58,864 bases of DNA from Ferrovibrio sp. (GCF_029255545.1 NZ_JANLJJ010000091.1:1-58864); one strand, 5' to 3'. Counted from the stretch's first letter, positions 44,281 to 53,822 are shown. Numbers and translations: made by a program. Notes: generated by a model from the letters alone, not told the origin.

Positions 44281-45071
44281 TCCGCCCCGCGTCAGAAGGA
44301 ATGCCTGACGATATCACGCCCGTTACGGCCGTGACGCTGGGCGATACGCCGCATGGTTTCTTTACCCGGCGCGGCGGCGTTTCGACCGGCCTGTACGCCT
44401 CGCTCAATTGCGGGCCGGGCTCGGGCGATGACCCTGCCGCCGTGCAGGAAAACCGCCGTCGCGTGGCGATGCACCTTATCGCCCCGCATGGCCTCGCTTC
44501 GCTCTATCAGGTGCATGGCAATGAGGTCGTCACCGTCGATGCCGGCTATGACATCATGCACCGCCCGAAAGCCGATGGCATGGTCACCGCGCAGCGCGGC
44601 ATTGCCCTCGGCATCCTGTCGGCCGATTGCGCGCCGGTACTGTTTGCGGACAGCGACGCGGCGGTGATCGGCGCCTGCCATGCCGGCTGGCGCGGCGCCC
44701 TCGCCGGCATTACCGATGCCACGGTGGCCGCGATGGAACGGCTCGGCGCCAGCCGTAGCCGTATCCGCGCCGCGATCGGCCCCTGCATCAGCCAGTCATC
44801 CTACGAGGTCAGCGCGCCGTTCCACGAGGAATTCCTGAAGGCCGACAAGAACAATGCGCGGTTCTTCACCGATGGGAAACGGGAAGGCCATTGGCAGTTC
44901 GATCTGCCGCGCTATCTGCTGCAACGCCTGGGCCGCGCGGGTATAACCACCGAGAATCTCGACCTCGATACCTGCAGCGATCCGGCTCGTTTTTTCAGCT
45001 ATCGCCGCATGACGCTGGCGGGCGAGACCGATTACGGTCGGCAGGTTTCGGCCATTGCCTTGCCGGTCTGA
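44277..45071 (+). CDS. pgeF: Peptidoglycan editing factor PgeF (laccase-domain family)
   Basis: 264-residue protein of the YfiH family. Seen: HGFFTRRGGVSTGLYASLNCG, YQVHGNEVVTVD, ADGMVTAQRGIALGILSADCAPVLF, and the zinc-site region GACHAGWRGALAGI. PgeF in E. coli corrects mis-incorporated serine in murein precursors; older annotation calls it polyphenol oxidase. The first ATG (44277) overlaps midA; ATG 44301 is a second choice. It closes the conserved trio. Confidence 0.88.
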   Translation: MIRPASEGMPDDITPVTAVTLGDTPHGFFTRRGGVSTGLYASLNCGPGSGDDPAAVQENRRRVAMHLIAPHGLASLYQVHGNEVVTVDAGYDIMHRPKADGMVTAQRGIALGILSADCAPVLFADSDAAVIGACHAGWRGALAGITDATVAAMERLGASRSRIRAAIGPCISQSSYEVSAPFHEEFLKADKNNARFFTDGKREGHWQFDLPRYLLQRLGRAGITTENLDLDTCSDPARFFSYRRMTLAGETDYGRQVSAIALPV

Positions 45072-45090
45072 TCCTTCTGGCTGAACAGCC

Positions 45091-45159
45091 ATGCCGCATT
45101 TGTTTATTTTTCTCGCGATGTTCATTCTGGCCATGATGGTGAGCTGTGTCCTCGGTTAA
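45091..45159 (+). CDS. Possible 22-residue hydrophobic peptide
   Basis: Open frame MPHLFIFLAMFILAMMVSCVLG, one membrane-spanning stretch. It starts 19 bases after pgeF and its end overlaps the GTG start of the lipoprotein gene by 14 bases, a layout of translational coupling. There is no clear ribosome site. It may be a leader peptide, a membrane microprotein, or chance. Confidence 0.3.
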   Translation: MPHLFIFLAMFILAMMVSCVLG

Positions 45160-46030
45160 AGCCCTGTCCCTGATGCTGATTCTGGCCGGCCTTGCCGCCT
45201 GCCAACCGCTGCCGCAGCCCTTCCAGGCTGATTCCCGCACCAAGGCGAGCAGCCCGCTGGTCCGCCCGATCGGCGAGACCAGCATCTTCGTGCCACCTGT
45301 CGCCGGCCTGCCGGCTGGCCAGGGAACCGCTCTGGCCAGCATTCTGGCCGATGCCCTTGCCGAGAAGGAAGTAGCGGCCAGCGCTTCGGCGCGCAGCCGG
45401 CTGTCCTCGGTGCTGACGGTTGTCGTGGAGCCGCGCGGCAACGAGACGGTGTGGCGCTGGACTGAAAGCTCGTTCAATGGCGGCCAACCGCAGGATGGCG
45501 GCCGACCACTGGGGATTTCACCCGACCGGCTGGCCGCCGGCGATGCCGGTGCCATGAAACAGGCCGCGACAACCATGGCTGCGGCGATTGCCGCCCGGCT
45601 GAATGAAAGCACCATTGCCGCCGCCCAGGGAGCCAATGCCGGCCCCGCCAAACTGGCCGTGCAGGAATGCGAAGGCGCCCCTGGCGACGGCAACCGCAGC
45701 TTGCGCCAGGCCATGCGGGAATTGCTGATCCTGGGCGGCCAGCCGCCGCTGCCCGATCCGGCCGGGGCGGATTTCGTCATCACCTGCAAGGTACAGGTCT
45801 GGGCCGACGGCCCGGCGTCAGAGCGGGTGACCATCGAATGGGCCCTGCTGGCGAGCGACGGCAGCCGGCTGGGCGAGGTGAAACAGGCCAATCGCATCCC
45901 CAAGGGCCAACTCAGCCAGGCCTGGGGCAACACCGCCCATATCGTGGCCCAGGGTGGCTGGCAGGGCCTGAGCGAGATCATCGAGACCCGACGCCGCGCC
46001 CGCCCCATACTGCCACCCACAAAATCCTGA
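45146..46030 (+). CDS. Putative lipoprotein of unknown function
   Basis: 294 residues from GTG. Lipobox LAAC puts the lipidated Cys at residue 19, followed by Gln, so outer-membrane sorting is likely. The body has an alternating Ala/Gly-rich region (ALASILADALAEKEVAAS), VWRWTESSFNGGQPQDGG, a mid part with two Cys (about 172 and 210), and an end TRRRARPILPPTKS. No family recognised. It lies between pgeF and prs and looks like a conserved hypothetical of Alphaproteobacteria; this is not checked. Confidence 0.72.
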   Translation: MSSVKALSLMLILAGLAACQPLPQPFQADSRTKASSPLVRPIGETSIFVPPVAGLPAGQGTALASILADALAEKEVAASASARSRLSSVLTVVVEPRGNETVWRWTESSFNGGQPQDGGRPLGISPDRLAAGDAGAMKQAATTMAAAIAARLNESTIAAAQGANAGPAKLAVQECEGAPGDGNRSLRQAMRELLILGGQPPLPDPAGADFVITCKVQVWADGPASERVTIEWALLASDGSRLGEVKQANRIPKGQLSQAWGNTAHIVAQGGWQGLSEIIETRRRARPILPPTKS

Positions 46031-46050
46031 AATTAAAGGATAATTCCGGG

Positions 46051-46079
46051 TTTACAGCGCTCGGGCCGGCGGCTATAGT
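46051..46079 (+). promoter_or_regulatory. Sigma-70-like promoter of prs
   Basis: TTTACA, exactly 17 bases, TATAGT; both hexamers match consensus at 5 and 4-5 of 6 positions. It lies 48 bases before the prs start, after a TTAAAGGATAA stretch. The best housekeeping promoter seen in the window. Confidence 0.65.
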
Positions 46080-46126
46080 CCGCGCGGTTTTTCTCCCCTG
46101 CTCCGGCGCATCCACAGAGCTCTGTC

Positions 46127-47059
46127 ATGAAAGTTTTGGCGGGTAATTCCAATCGTCCGCTGGCGGAAGCCATTGCGGCTTATCTGTCGGTCCCGCTCGC
46201 CAAAGCCAGCGTGCGCCGCTTCTCCGACATGGAGGTGTTTGTCGAGATACATGAAAATGTCCGCGGCGAGGACGTCTTCGTGATCCAGTCAACCTCCTAT
46301 CCGGCGAACGACCATCTGATGGAATTGCTGGTCTGCATCGATGCGCTCAAGCGCTCGTCGGCCCGCCGCATCACTGCCGTGCTGCCGTATTTCGGTTACG
46401 CCCGGCAAGACCGCAAGCCGGGTCCGCGCACGCCGATCTCGGCCAAGCTGGTCGCCAACCTGATCACCGCCGCCGGCGCCAACCGCGTTCTGACGCTGGA
46501 CCTGCATGCCGGCCAGATTCAGGGCTTCTTCGACATTCCGACTGACAACCTGATGGCCGGCCCGGTGCTGACCGCCGACATCAAACAGCATCTGCAGGGC
46601 GATGACCTGATGGTGGTTTCGCCCGACGTCGGTGGCGTGGTACGCGCCCGCAACATTGCCAAGCGCCTGGAAGCAGACCTTGCCATCGTCGACAAACGCC
46701 GCGAGAAGGCTGGCGTGTCGGAAGTGATGAACATTATTGGCGATGTCGAAGGCCGCCGCTGCATCCTGGTCGATGACATCGTCGATTCCGCCGGCACCCT
46801 GTGCAACGCCGCCGAGGCGCTGAAGAAGCACGGCGCCAAGTCGGTTTATGCCTATGTGACTCATGGCGTGCTGTCGGGCGGCGCGGTCGCCCGCGTCACC
46901 GCCAGCCAGTTGGAAGGTCTGGTCATCACCGACTCGATCCTGGCGACCGAAGCGGTCCGCCTGGCGCGCAATATCCGTCAGGTGTCGATCGCGCCGCTGA
47001 TCGGCGAAGCGATGCGCAGGATCAGTGAGGAGACCTCGGTCTCGAGCCTGTTCGATTAA
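46127..47059 (+). CDS. prs: Ribose-phosphate pyrophosphokinase Prs
   Basis: 310-residue enzyme making phosphoribosyl pyrophosphate (PRPP) for nucleotide, histidine and tryptophan synthesis. Seen: [59 protein letters not shown], and the PRPP-binding loop [18 protein letters not shown]. Full length. It heads the conserved group prs-rplY-pth-ychF. apt, another PRPP enzyme, is at 52.1 kb. Confidence 0.97.
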   Translation: MKVLAGNSNRPLAEAIAAYLSVPLAKASVRRFSDMEVFVEIHENVRGEDVFVIQSTSYPANDHLMELLVCIDALKRSSARRITAVLPYFGYARQDRKPGPRTPISAKLVANLITAAGANRVLTLDLHAGQIQGFFDIPTDNLMAGPVLTADIKQHLQGDDLMVVSPDVGGVVRARNIAKRLEADLAIVDKRREKAGVSEVMNIIGDVEGRRCILVDDIVDSAGTLCNAAEALKKHGAKSVYAYVTHGVLSGGAVARVTASQLEGLVITDSILATEAVRLARNIRQVSIAPLIGEAMRRISEETSVSSLFD

Positions 47060-47153
47060 GTTTCAGAGTTTCGGCGCGCGGCACCCCTGGAGGCCGGCGT
47101 CGGAAACGGAGCTGGCACGGTGCCGGCGCCGTATCTAAGCAAGGAGCGCAATC

Positions 47154-47834
47154 ATGCGTGACGTAAACACCATCGCCGCCGAGGCGAGGTCGAGGGCTGG
47201 CAAGGGGACCGCCCGTGCAACGCGACTGAAGGGTCGCGTGCCGGGGGTCATCTATGGCGAAAAGCAGACCCCGGAACTGATTTCGGTCGAAAGTCGCGAA
47301 CTGCTGAAGGAGATGCACAAGGGCAGCTTCTTCTCGCGCCTGTTCACCATCGATATCGGCGGCAAGACCGAGCGCGTCCTGGCGCGCGACGTGCAGCTCG
47401 ATCCGGTCAGCGACCGGCCGATCCACGTCGACTTCCAGCGCATCGGCAAGGACTCGAAGGTCCGCATCTTCATTCCGGTGCTCTTCCAGGACCAGGATCA
47501 GAGCCCGGGCATCAAGAAGGGCGGCGTGCTGAACGTGGTGCGCCACGAGGTCGAGTTCTTCTGCCAGCCGGACAATATCCCGGAAAGCATCTCGATCAGC
47601 TTGGCCGGCATGGAAATCGGCCACTCGATCCACATCTCGGCTTTCGAGCTGCCTGCCAGCATCAAGGCGGTGATCCAGGATCGCGACTTCACCGTTGCGA
47701 CCATCGCGGCCCCGACCAAGGAAGACGAGACCGCGCCGAAGGCCGAAGCTGCGGCGGCACCGGCCGCTGGCGCTGCGGCCCCGGCCGCCAAGGCAGCCCC
47801 GGCTGCTGCGGCCAAGCCGGCCGCCAAGAAGTAA
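47154..47834 (+). CDS. rplY: Ribosomal protein L25, long Ctc form
   Basis: 226 residues: N-terminal 5S rRNA-binding domain (about 1-95), C-terminal TL5/Ctc beta domain (about 96-190), and an Ala/Lys-rich tail (AAPAAGAAAPAAKAAPAAAAKPAAKK, about 200-226, split). It binds 5S rRNA in the large subunit. The tail is of the same low-complexity type seen in other proteins here. Start behind AAGGAG. Confidence 0.95.
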   Translation: MRDVNTIAAEARSRAGKGTARATRLKGRVPGVIYGEKQTPELISVESRELLKEMHKGSFFSRLFTIDIGGKTERVLARDVQLDPVSDRPIHVDFQRIGKDSKVRIFIPVLFQDQDQSPGIKKGGVLNVVRHEVEFFCQPDNIPESISISLAGMEIGHSIHISAFELPASIKAVIQDRDFTVATIAAPTKEDETAPKAEAAAAPAAGAAAPAAKAAPAAAAKPAAKK

Positions 47835-47843
47835 CGCTGACCC

Positions 47844-47870
47844 GGGCGGCGCATCGCTGGTGCGCCGCCC
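47844..47870 (+). terminator. Hairpin between rplY and pth
   Basis: Stem GGGCGGCGCA/TGCGCCGCCC (10 bp), seven-base loop, followed by GCCCCTTTCC. Without a real T run it may be an attenuator or a processing site ahead of pth rather than a full stop. Confidence 0.45.
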
Positions 47871-47918
47871 GCCCCTTTCCGCCCACTCACGATACTTCAT
47901 TCCGGACGCTGAAACGCC

Positions 47919-48512
47919 ATGCTGCTTCTCGTCGGACTGGGCAACCCGGGCAGCGAACACAGGCGCCAGCGCCACAATGTCGGCTTCATGGCTGTCGATG
48001 CCATTGCCGAGCAGCATAATTTCCAGCCCTACCGGAAGCGTTTCCAGGGTGAACTGGCTGAGGGCGTGCTGAATGGCACGAAAACCCTGATCCTGAAGCC
48101 TCAGACCTATATGAACCTGTCGGGCAAATCGGTTGGCGAGGCGGCGCATTTCTTCAAGCTTCCACCGGCCCAGATCGTGGTGGTGCATGACGAGCTGGAT
48201 CTGGCCGCTGGCAAGATCCGCATGAAAACCGGCGGCGGCCATGCCGGCCATAACGGCCTGCGATCAGTGGATGCCGCCATCGGCCCGAATTACCGCCGCC
48301 TGCGCATCGGCATCGGCCATCCCGGCAAGGATCGCGTGCTGGGTTATGTGCTGCAGAATTTCGCGGCCGAGGAACACGACTGGCTCGACCCGTTGCTGGC
48401 CGCCATGGCCGCCGAGGCAGGCTTCCTGGCCCGCGATGACGACGCGGGTTTCATGACCAAGGTGGCGCTGCGCCTGCAACCGCCCAAAGCAGAGAAAACG
48501 AAGGAAAGTTAA
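47919..48512 (+). CDS. pth: Peptidyl-tRNA hydrolase Pth
   Basis: 197-residue enzyme recycling tRNA from peptidyl-tRNA. Catalytic features: LGNPGSEH with the active Asn, RHNVGF with the catalytic His, YMNLSGKSV, and HDELDLAAGKIR with the active Asp. C-terminal Lys-rich tail. It is one base from ychF. Confidence 0.96.
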   Translation: MLLLVGLGNPGSEHRRQRHNVGFMAVDAIAEQHNFQPYRKRFQGELAEGVLNGTKTLILKPQTYMNLSGKSVGEAAHFFKLPPAQIVVVHDELDLAAGKIRMKTGGGHAGHNGLRSVDAAIGPNYRRLRIGIGHPGKDRVLGYVLQNFAAEEHDWLDPLLAAMAAEAGFLARDDDAGFMTKVALRLQPPKAEKTKES

Positions 48513-48513
48513 A

Positions 48514-49614
48514 ATGGGTTTCAAGTGCGGCATCGTCGGCCTTCCCAATGTCGGCAAGTCGACCCTGTTCAATGCGCTGACGCAGACCGCGGCAGCTCAG
48601 GCGGCGAATTACCCCTTCTGCACGATCGAGCCGAATACCGGTTTGGTCGGCGTGCCGGATGATCGCCTGGACGTGCTGGCCCAGATCGCCGGTTCGCAGA
48701 AGATCATCCCGACCCAGCTGACCTTCGTCGACATCGCCGGCCTGGTGCGTGGCGCCTCCAAGGGCGAAGGCCTCGGCAACCAGTTCCTCGCCCATATCCG
48801 CGAGGTGGACGCGATCTGCCATGTGCTGCGCTGCTTCGAGGATGGCGACATCACCCATGTGGAAGGCCGAGTTGATCCGGTCGCCGATGCCGAAACGGTC
48901 GAGACCGAGCTGATGCTGTCCGACCTGGAAAGCCTGGAGCGCCGCGTTGACATGACGGCCAAACGCGCCAAGCAGGGCAACGAGGAAGAAAAGGCCCGGC
49001 TGGCCGTGATGGAAAAGGTGCTGGCCGCCCTGCGCGACGGCAAACCTGCCCGCACCGTGGTGCCAACCGAGGACGAGAAGAAGCTTTACAAGGAGCTGAT
49101 GCTGATTACCGCCAAGCCGGTGCTCTATGTCTGCAATGTCGAGGAAGCTTCCGCGGCGGAAGGCAACGCCTTCTCGGCCCGCGTGAAGGCCAAGGCCGAT
49201 GCCGAGGGCGCGGCCATGGTGGTGATCTCGGCCGCCATTGAGGCCGAGGTGGCGCAGCTTGACTCTGATGAGGAAAAGCAGGCCTTCCTGGCCGATCTGG
49301 GCCTGAAAGAAACCGGCCTGGCCCGGGTCATCCGCGCCGGCTACGGCCTGCTCGAACTGCTTACTTTCTTCACCATTGGCCCCAAGGAAGCCCGCGCCTG
49401 GACCGTGCGTAAGGGCGCCAAGGCGCCGGAAGCGGCCGGCGCGATCCATACCGATTTCGAGAAAGGCTTCATCCGCGCCGAAACCATTGCCTATGCCGAT
49501 TATGTCGCCGGCAAGGGCGAAGCCGGCGCCCGTGATGCCGGAAAATTGCGGCTGGAAGGAAAGGATTACATCGTGCAGGATGGCGACATCATGCATTTCC
49601 GCTTCAATACATAA
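48514..49614 (+). CDS. ychF: Redox-regulated ATPase YchF (OLA1-type)
   Basis: 366-residue P-loop protein that binds ATP rather than GTP. G1 loop GLPNVGKST, switch region [11 protein letters not shown]3 [20 protein letters not shown], then an A-domain coiled coil, and a TGS domain at the end ([22 protein letters not shown]). It binds ribosomes and is involved in stress response. Stop at 49614; a MaoC gene follows after eight bases. Confidence 0.97.
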   Translation: MGFKCGIVGLPNVGKSTLFNALTQTAAAQAANYPFCTIEPNTGLVGVPDDRLDVLAQIAGSQKIIPTQLTFVDIAGLVRGASKGEGLGNQFLAHIREVDAICHVLRCFEDGDITHVEGRVDPVADAETVETELMLSDLESLERRVDMTAKRAKQGNEEEKARLAVMEKVLAALRDGKPARTVVPTEDEKKLYKELMLITAKPVLYVCNVEEASAAEGNAFSARVKAKADAEGAAMVVISAAIEAEVAQLDSDEEKQAFLADLGLKETGLARVIRAGYGLLELLTFFTIGPKEARAWTVRKGAKAPEAAGAIHTDFEKGFIRAETIAYADYVAGKGEAGARDAGKLRLEGKDYIVQDGDIMHFRFNT

Positions 49615-49622
49615 GACACGAC

Positions 49623-50072
49623 ATGAAATATCTGGAAGATTTCGCCGTCGGGCAGGCGCTGGACTTCCCGCCCCGCCAGGTCAGCGAGGAAGAGATCGTC
49701 GCCTTCGCTCGCGATTACGATCCGCAGCCCTTTCATCTCGACAAGGAGGCCGCCAAGCAGTCGCTGTTTGGCGGCCTTTGCGCATCGGGCTGGCATACCG
49801 CCGGCATGATGATGCGCATGCTGGTTGACAACATGATCGGCAAATATGCGAGCATGGGCTCACCCGGTGTTGACCAGTTGCGCTGGGTCAAACCGGTTTT
49901 CCCGGGCGACACGCTGCATCTGCGCGGCGAAATCCTTGACGTCCGCCCCTCGCAGTCCAAACCCGACCGTGGCGTGGTCACTTCGCGCTATGAAATGCGC
50001 AACCAGAATGGCGACATCGTGCTGACCATGCAGGCCAAGGGCATGTATGGCCGCCGGCCGGTGCAGGGCTGA
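49623..50072 (+). CDS. MaoC-family dehydratase, first of a tandem pair
   Basis: 149-residue hot-dog fold protein of the MaoC (R-specific enoyl-CoA hydratase) type. The hydratase motif with catalytic Asp and His is in FARDYDPQPFHLDKEAA, followed by SLFGGLCASGWHTAGM. The acyl substrate is not known. It is 11 bases from its paralogue, which is about 45% alike by eye. They may form a heterodimer. Confidence 0.85.
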   Translation: MKYLEDFAVGQALDFPPRQVSEEEIVAFARDYDPQPFHLDKEAAKQSLFGGLCASGWHTAGMMMRMLVDNMIGKYASMGSPGVDQLRWVKPVFPGDTLHLRGEILDVRPSQSKPDRGVVTSRYEMRNQNGDIVLTMQAKGMYGRRPVQG

Positions 50073-50083
50073 GGAACGCTGCC

Positions 50084-50530
50084 ATGCAGTATTTCGAGGA
50101 TATCGAGATCGGCGCCGTCCGCGATATCGGCAGCCACACCTTCACCGAACAGGCGATCATCGCCTTTGCGAAGCAGTTCGATCCACAGCCCTTCCATATC
50201 GATCCAGTGGCTGCGAAAGGCTCGGCCTTCGGCGGCCTGATCGCCTCGGGCTGGCATACGGCAGCCACCGTGATGCGGCTGCTGGTGGATTCCGCCGTCG
50301 AGCTGGATGCCAGCCTCGGTTCACCGGGTTTCGATGACCTAGCCTGGCTGAAACCGGTGCGGCCGGGCGACACCATCCGTGCCCGCATGACCTGCCTCGA
50401 CAAGGCGCCCTCGCGCAGCCGCCCCGGCATTGGCTCTGCCCGCTTCCTGGTCGAAGCCTTCAACCAGAATGACGAGATGGTGATGCGCTACACCAGCATC
50501 GGCATCATGCGCTTCCGCAATCCTGCCTGA
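50084..50530 (+). CDS. MaoC-family dehydratase, second of a tandem pair
   Basis: 148 residues, same fold and motif as the gene before: AKQFDPQPFHIDPVAAKGSAFGGLIASGWHTAATVM. Here the Asp/His positions are kept too. The tandem is a likely local duplication. It is followed by the dienelactone-hydrolase-like gene after 10 bases. Function uncertain; fatty-acid or polyhydroxyalkanoate links are possible. Confidence 0.85.
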   Translation: MQYFEDIEIGAVRDIGSHTFTEQAIIAFAKQFDPQPFHIDPVAAKGSAFGGLIASGWHTAATVMRLLVDSAVELDASLGSPGFDDLAWLKPVRPGDTIRARMTCLDKAPSRSRPGIGSARFLVEAFNQNDEMVMRYTSIGIMRFRNPA

Positions 50531-50540
50531 GGAGACCGCC

Positions 50541-51206
50541 ATGGGTACAATGACCAGCCTGACCGCCGCCGACGGCCACCGTTTCGGCGCTTATGTCGCC
50601 GAGCCGAAAGGCACGGCCAAGGGTGGCATCGTGGTGATCCAAGAAATCTTCGGGGTCAACAGCCATATCAAGGCTGTGACTGACGGCTTCGCCGCCGATG
50701 GTTATTACAGCATCGCGCCTGCTCTGTTTGACCGTCTGCAGCCCGGCATCGACCTGGGTTATACGCCTGAAGATGTGGCCAAGGGCCGCGAATGGCGCGG
50801 CAAGATGAACTGGTCGGACTGCATGAAGGATGTCACCGCTGCTGTGACGGCAGCCAGCAGCGCTGGCCGCGTCGGCACCGTGGGCTATTGCTATGGTGGT
50901 GGCGTAACCTGGCTGGCGGCCGCCCTGGTGCCCGGCCTGGCGGCTTCGGTAGGCTATTATGGCGGCCCCTGGGCCGAGCTGATCGAACGTGCCCCGCTCT
51001 GCCCTGCCCTGCTGCATTTCGGCGCCCGGGATTCGATGATCCCGCTCAGCCTGGCCGATGGCATGAAAACCCGGCACCCGACCATCACGACGCATATCTA
51101 CGACGCCGACCACGGCTTCAATTGCGACCAGCGCGCCAGCTATGATGCCCGCGCAGCCACGATTGCCCGCCGCCGCACGCTGGCCTTCTTTGACGCGATT
51201 CTGTGA
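50541..51206 (+). CDS. Dienelactone hydrolase family protein
   Basis: 221-residue alpha/beta hydrolase. The Cys nucleophile is in GTVGYCYGGGVTW, the acid in GARDSMIP, the His in DADHGFNC, and the Glu in VVIQEIFGVN, matching the dienelactone-hydrolase set. The real substrate is open, as most such proteins are not in aromatic degradation clusters. It ends the pth-ychF-maoC-maoC run and converges with the VOC gene. Confidence 0.88.
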   Translation: MGTMTSLTAADGHRFGAYVAEPKGTAKGGIVVIQEIFGVNSHIKAVTDGFAADGYYSIAPALFDRLQPGIDLGYTPEDVAKGREWRGKMNWSDCMKDVTAAVTAASSAGRVGTVGYCYGGGVTWLAAALVPGLAASVGYYGGPWAELIERAPLCPALLHFGARDSMIPLSLADGMKTRHPTITTHIYDADHGFNCDQRASYDARAATIARRRTLAFFDAIL

Positions 51207-51215
51207 TCTTCCAGC

Positions 51216-52070
51216 TCAGGGCCGGCTGGAGAATTCCAGGAAGCAGCCATTGGCGGCCGCAGCCGGCACCAGCACGGTGCCGTCCATGCTGCGTGCGTGG
51301 TCAATGCCCGCGGCGCTGAAATAGGCCGCGGCAGCCTCGGTGTTGTGCACGCGCAGGCGCAGCCCGGCGATATACGGCGTCGGCCGGACCGGATGCTCGA
51401 TATCGGGGAACAGCGTGTCGAGATCGTCAGGCGTGACAAACAGGATCGACTCGTCGCCGGTACGCACCGCCAACATGCGGTCGGTGCGCACGGCGCTGCC
51501 GGCGCCGATCAGGGTTTCATAGGGCAGTTCCAGCGCCGGCGGATCGTCAGTCACCACGACGATGCCGCTGACATGCTCCGCGCCGTTGGGATGCAGCAGC
51601 CATTCCGGCCGGCGCAGCAGGTCCGGCGTCAGATGCTGGCACAGGAAGGTCGGGAGTTGCGGCGATGCCTCGGCAGGCAGCATGAGCAGCGTGAAGGACG
51701 GCAACACTGTGCCCTCGGGCAGTTCCAGTTCGCGCTTGAGGCTTTGCGGCTCGGGCGGATTGAGGCCCGACACCTTCATCTCGGCCGCCGCCGCCATGGC
51801 GTCATCGGTAGCGAAAGCCACCTTCTGCATTCCCTCGCCCCGGGCCTTCAGTGCATCTTCCAGTCCGGCCGTATACCCGCCTGGCTCGGCAATACCGAGT
51901 AGTTCGTGGTAGTTGCGCGGAAACATGATGCAGTAATTGCCGGTGGACCAGCCGATATGCCGGCCACGCGGCGTGAGCGTAAAGCCCAACCGCTGCCAGT
52001 TGGCTTTTGCCGCCTCAAGGTCGGCGACTGCGTGAACGGTATGGTCCAGGCCGGTGATGCGGTGCGCCAA
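51216..52070 (-). CDS. VOC-family (glyoxalase-like) protein
   Basis: 284 residues with two repeated vicinal-oxygen-chelate half domains: GLDHTVHAVADLEAAKANWQRLGF at the front and GIVVVTDDPPALELPYETLIG in the second half. HIGWSTGNYCIMFPRNYHELLG is typical. Metal ligands can be guessed but not proven. I choose a TTG start at 52070: it has GAGGGG seven bases upstream, in the end of apt, and gives translational coupling. The frame is open up to 52085. Confidence 0.72.
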   Translation of the reverse strand: MAHRITGLDHTVHAVADLEAAKANWQRLGFTLTPRGRHIGWSTGNYCIMFPRNYHELLGIAEPGGYTAGLEDALKARGEGMQKVAFATDDAMAAAAEMKVSGLNPPEPQSLKRELELPEGTVLPSFTLLMLPAEASPQLPTFLCQHLTPDLLRRPEWLLHPNGAEHVSGIVVVTDDPPALELPYETLIGAGSAVRTDRMLAVRTGDESILFVTPDDLDTLFPDIEHPVRPTPYIAGLRLRVHNTEAAAAYFSAAGIDHARSMDGTVLVPAAAANGCFLEFSSRP

Positions 52071-52071
52071 A

Positions 52072-52602
52072 TCAGTGCCCCTCAAACTCGCACAGCGACA
52101 ACACTTTCACATCCAGGGCTTCCAGGCGTTTGCGGCCGCCGAGCTCGGGCAGGTCGATGATGAACGAGCAGCCGATCACCTCGCCCTTATGGGCGCGGAT
52201 CAGTTTGACCGCCGCCTCGGCCGTGCCGCCAGTGGCGATCAGGTCGTCCACCAGCAGAACCTGCTCGCCGGGTTGAATGGCATCGACATGGATTTCCATT
52301 GCATCGGTACCATATTCAAGCTGGTATTCCTGCGACAGCGTCCTGGACGGCAGCTTGCCGCGCTTGCGCACGGGCACGAAGCCGATTGAGAGCTGGTGCG
52401 CGATGGCGCCACCCAGGATAAAGCCGCGCGCCTCAATACCCACCACCTTGTCGATCCGGGTGCCGGCAAAGGGCTGCACCATCTCGTCGACGGTCTTGCG
52501 GAAGCCGCGCGCATCCTGCAGCAACGTGGTGATGTCGCGGAACATGATTCCCGGCTTGGGGTAATCGGGGATGGTGCGGATCTTGTCCTTGATGCCCTGC
52601 AT
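52072..52602 (-). CDS. apt: Adenine phosphoribosyltransferase Apt
   Basis: 176-residue salvage enzyme making AMP from adenine and PRPP. Seen: [40 protein letters not shown] loop [17 protein letters not shown]. Full length. It is downstream of mtnP, which yields adenine from methylthioadenosine, so the two fit one salvage path. The stop overlaps the leader of the VOC gene. Confidence 0.95.
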   Translation of the reverse strand: MQGIKDKIRTIPDYPKPGIMFRDITTLLQDARGFRKTVDEMVQPFAGTRIDKVVGIEARGFILGGAIAHQLSIGFVPVRKRGKLPSRTLSQEYQLEYGTDAMEIHVDAIQPGEQVLLVDDLIATGGTAEAAVKLIRAHKGEVIGCSFIIDLPELGGRKRLEALDVKVLSLCEFEGH

Positions 52603-52625
52603 GGCGTTTCGAAATCCTTTTCGTC

Positions 52626-53738
52626 TCAGGCCTTGAGAATGCGGCTGGCGACCGCGTCGAGTTTCTTCAGCAGCGCGGGATCACGCTTTTCCGGCGCCGT
52701 GATCAGCGCCGTGTCCAGCACCCTGTCACAGCCCTGGGGGCAATGCTCGGGCCGCTGCTTCAGATACGGCACGGCCTTGGCGACCAGGCTCTGGCCTTTC
52801 TCGGCATTGTCGAGCAGCACCCGGATCACCGACGCGACATCGACATGGTCGTGTTCAGGGTGCCAGCAATCGTAATCGGTGACCATGGCGACCGAGGCGT
52901 AGCAGAGCTCGGCCTCGCGGGCCAGCTTGGCCTCAGGTGCATTGGTCATGCCGATCACGTCGCAGCCCCAGCTCTTGTACAGGAAGCTTTCCGCCTGGGT
53001 GGAGAATTGCGGGCCTTCCATGCACAGATAGGTCCCACCGCGCTGGACGGTGATGCCGGCATCTTTCGCGGCCGCCTCCAGCGCATCGCCCAGGCGGTGG
53101 CAGACCGGATGCGCCGCCGAGACATGAGCCACCAGACCGGTGCCGAAAAAGCTTTTCTGCCGCATGAAGGTGCGGTCGATGAACTGGTCAACAATGACGA
53201 AGGTGCCCGGCGCCAGCGCTTCCTTGAACGAACCGCAGGCCGAAACCGAAATCACGTCATGGCAGCCGACGCGTTTCAGAGCATCGATATTGGCGCGGTA
53301 ATTCACTTCCGAGGGGGAATGGACATGGCCCCGGCCATGACGCGGCAGAAATACCAGTTCGGCGCCATCCAGCGAACCAAACAGCAATTCGTCGGATGGG
53401 TCACCCCACGGCGTCGCGACCTTGCGCCACTTGGTATTCTTCAACCCAGCCATGCCATAGATGCCACTGCCGCCCAGCACGCCGATCCGCACCGGCTCGC
53501 CATGCTTGACGATATAGGGCTTGGGAATGCCGGCTGCCTTTGCGCCGCCACGGACCGAACGCGCCGCCGCCCGGGCAACGCCGATGGCCGCCGCGCTGGC
53601 GCCTTCCAGTTCGACAGGACGGCGCTTCTTGCTCCTGACCGCTTTTTTAGCTTTCATGGGCAGCTTCGCCTTGGCTGCCGGCTTGCGGGCCACGGCCTTC
53701 TTCCTTGCCTTGCCAGATTTCTTCGTCTTGAGCGCCAT
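52626..53738 (-). CDS. mtnP: Methylthioadenosine phosphorylase MtnP with a Lys/Ala-rich N-terminal tail
   Basis: 370 residues; the enzyme usually has about 290. The catalytic part begins near residue 83 ([13 protein letters not shown]), with [21 protein letters not shown] and [18 protein letters not shown]. It releases adenine from methylthioadenosine, a by-product of polyamine synthesis. The first 80 residues are extra: 19 of the first 40 are Lys or Arg in histone-H1-like repeats. A GGGAG site stands before ATG 53738, so the tail is probably translated. It sits before apt on the same strand. Confidence 0.9.
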   Translation of the reverse strand: MALKTKKSGKARKKAVARKPAAKAKLPMKAKKAVRSKKRRPVELEGASAAAIGVARAAARSVRGGAKAAGIPKPYIVKHGEPVRIGVLGGSGIYGMAGLKNTKWRKVATPWGDPSDELLFGSLDGAELVFLPRHGRGHVHSPSEVNYRANIDALKRVGCHDVISVSACGSFKEALAPGTFVIVDQFIDRTFMRQKSFFGTGLVAHVSAAHPVCHRLGDALEAAAKDAGITVQRGGTYLCMEGPQFSTQAESFLYKSWGCDVIGMTNAPEAKLAREAELCYASVAMVTDYDCWHPEHDHVDVASVIRVLLDNAEKGQSLVAKAVPYLKQRPEHCPQGCDRVLDTALITAPEKRDPALLKKLDAVASRILKA

Positions 53739-53822
53739 TACCGCTGCTCCCGCTGATTGGAAAGGCCCTGACGGGCCGGAATGCCGCGCGCGACTTAAGC
53801 AAACCGCCTGTCGGGGTGCAAC

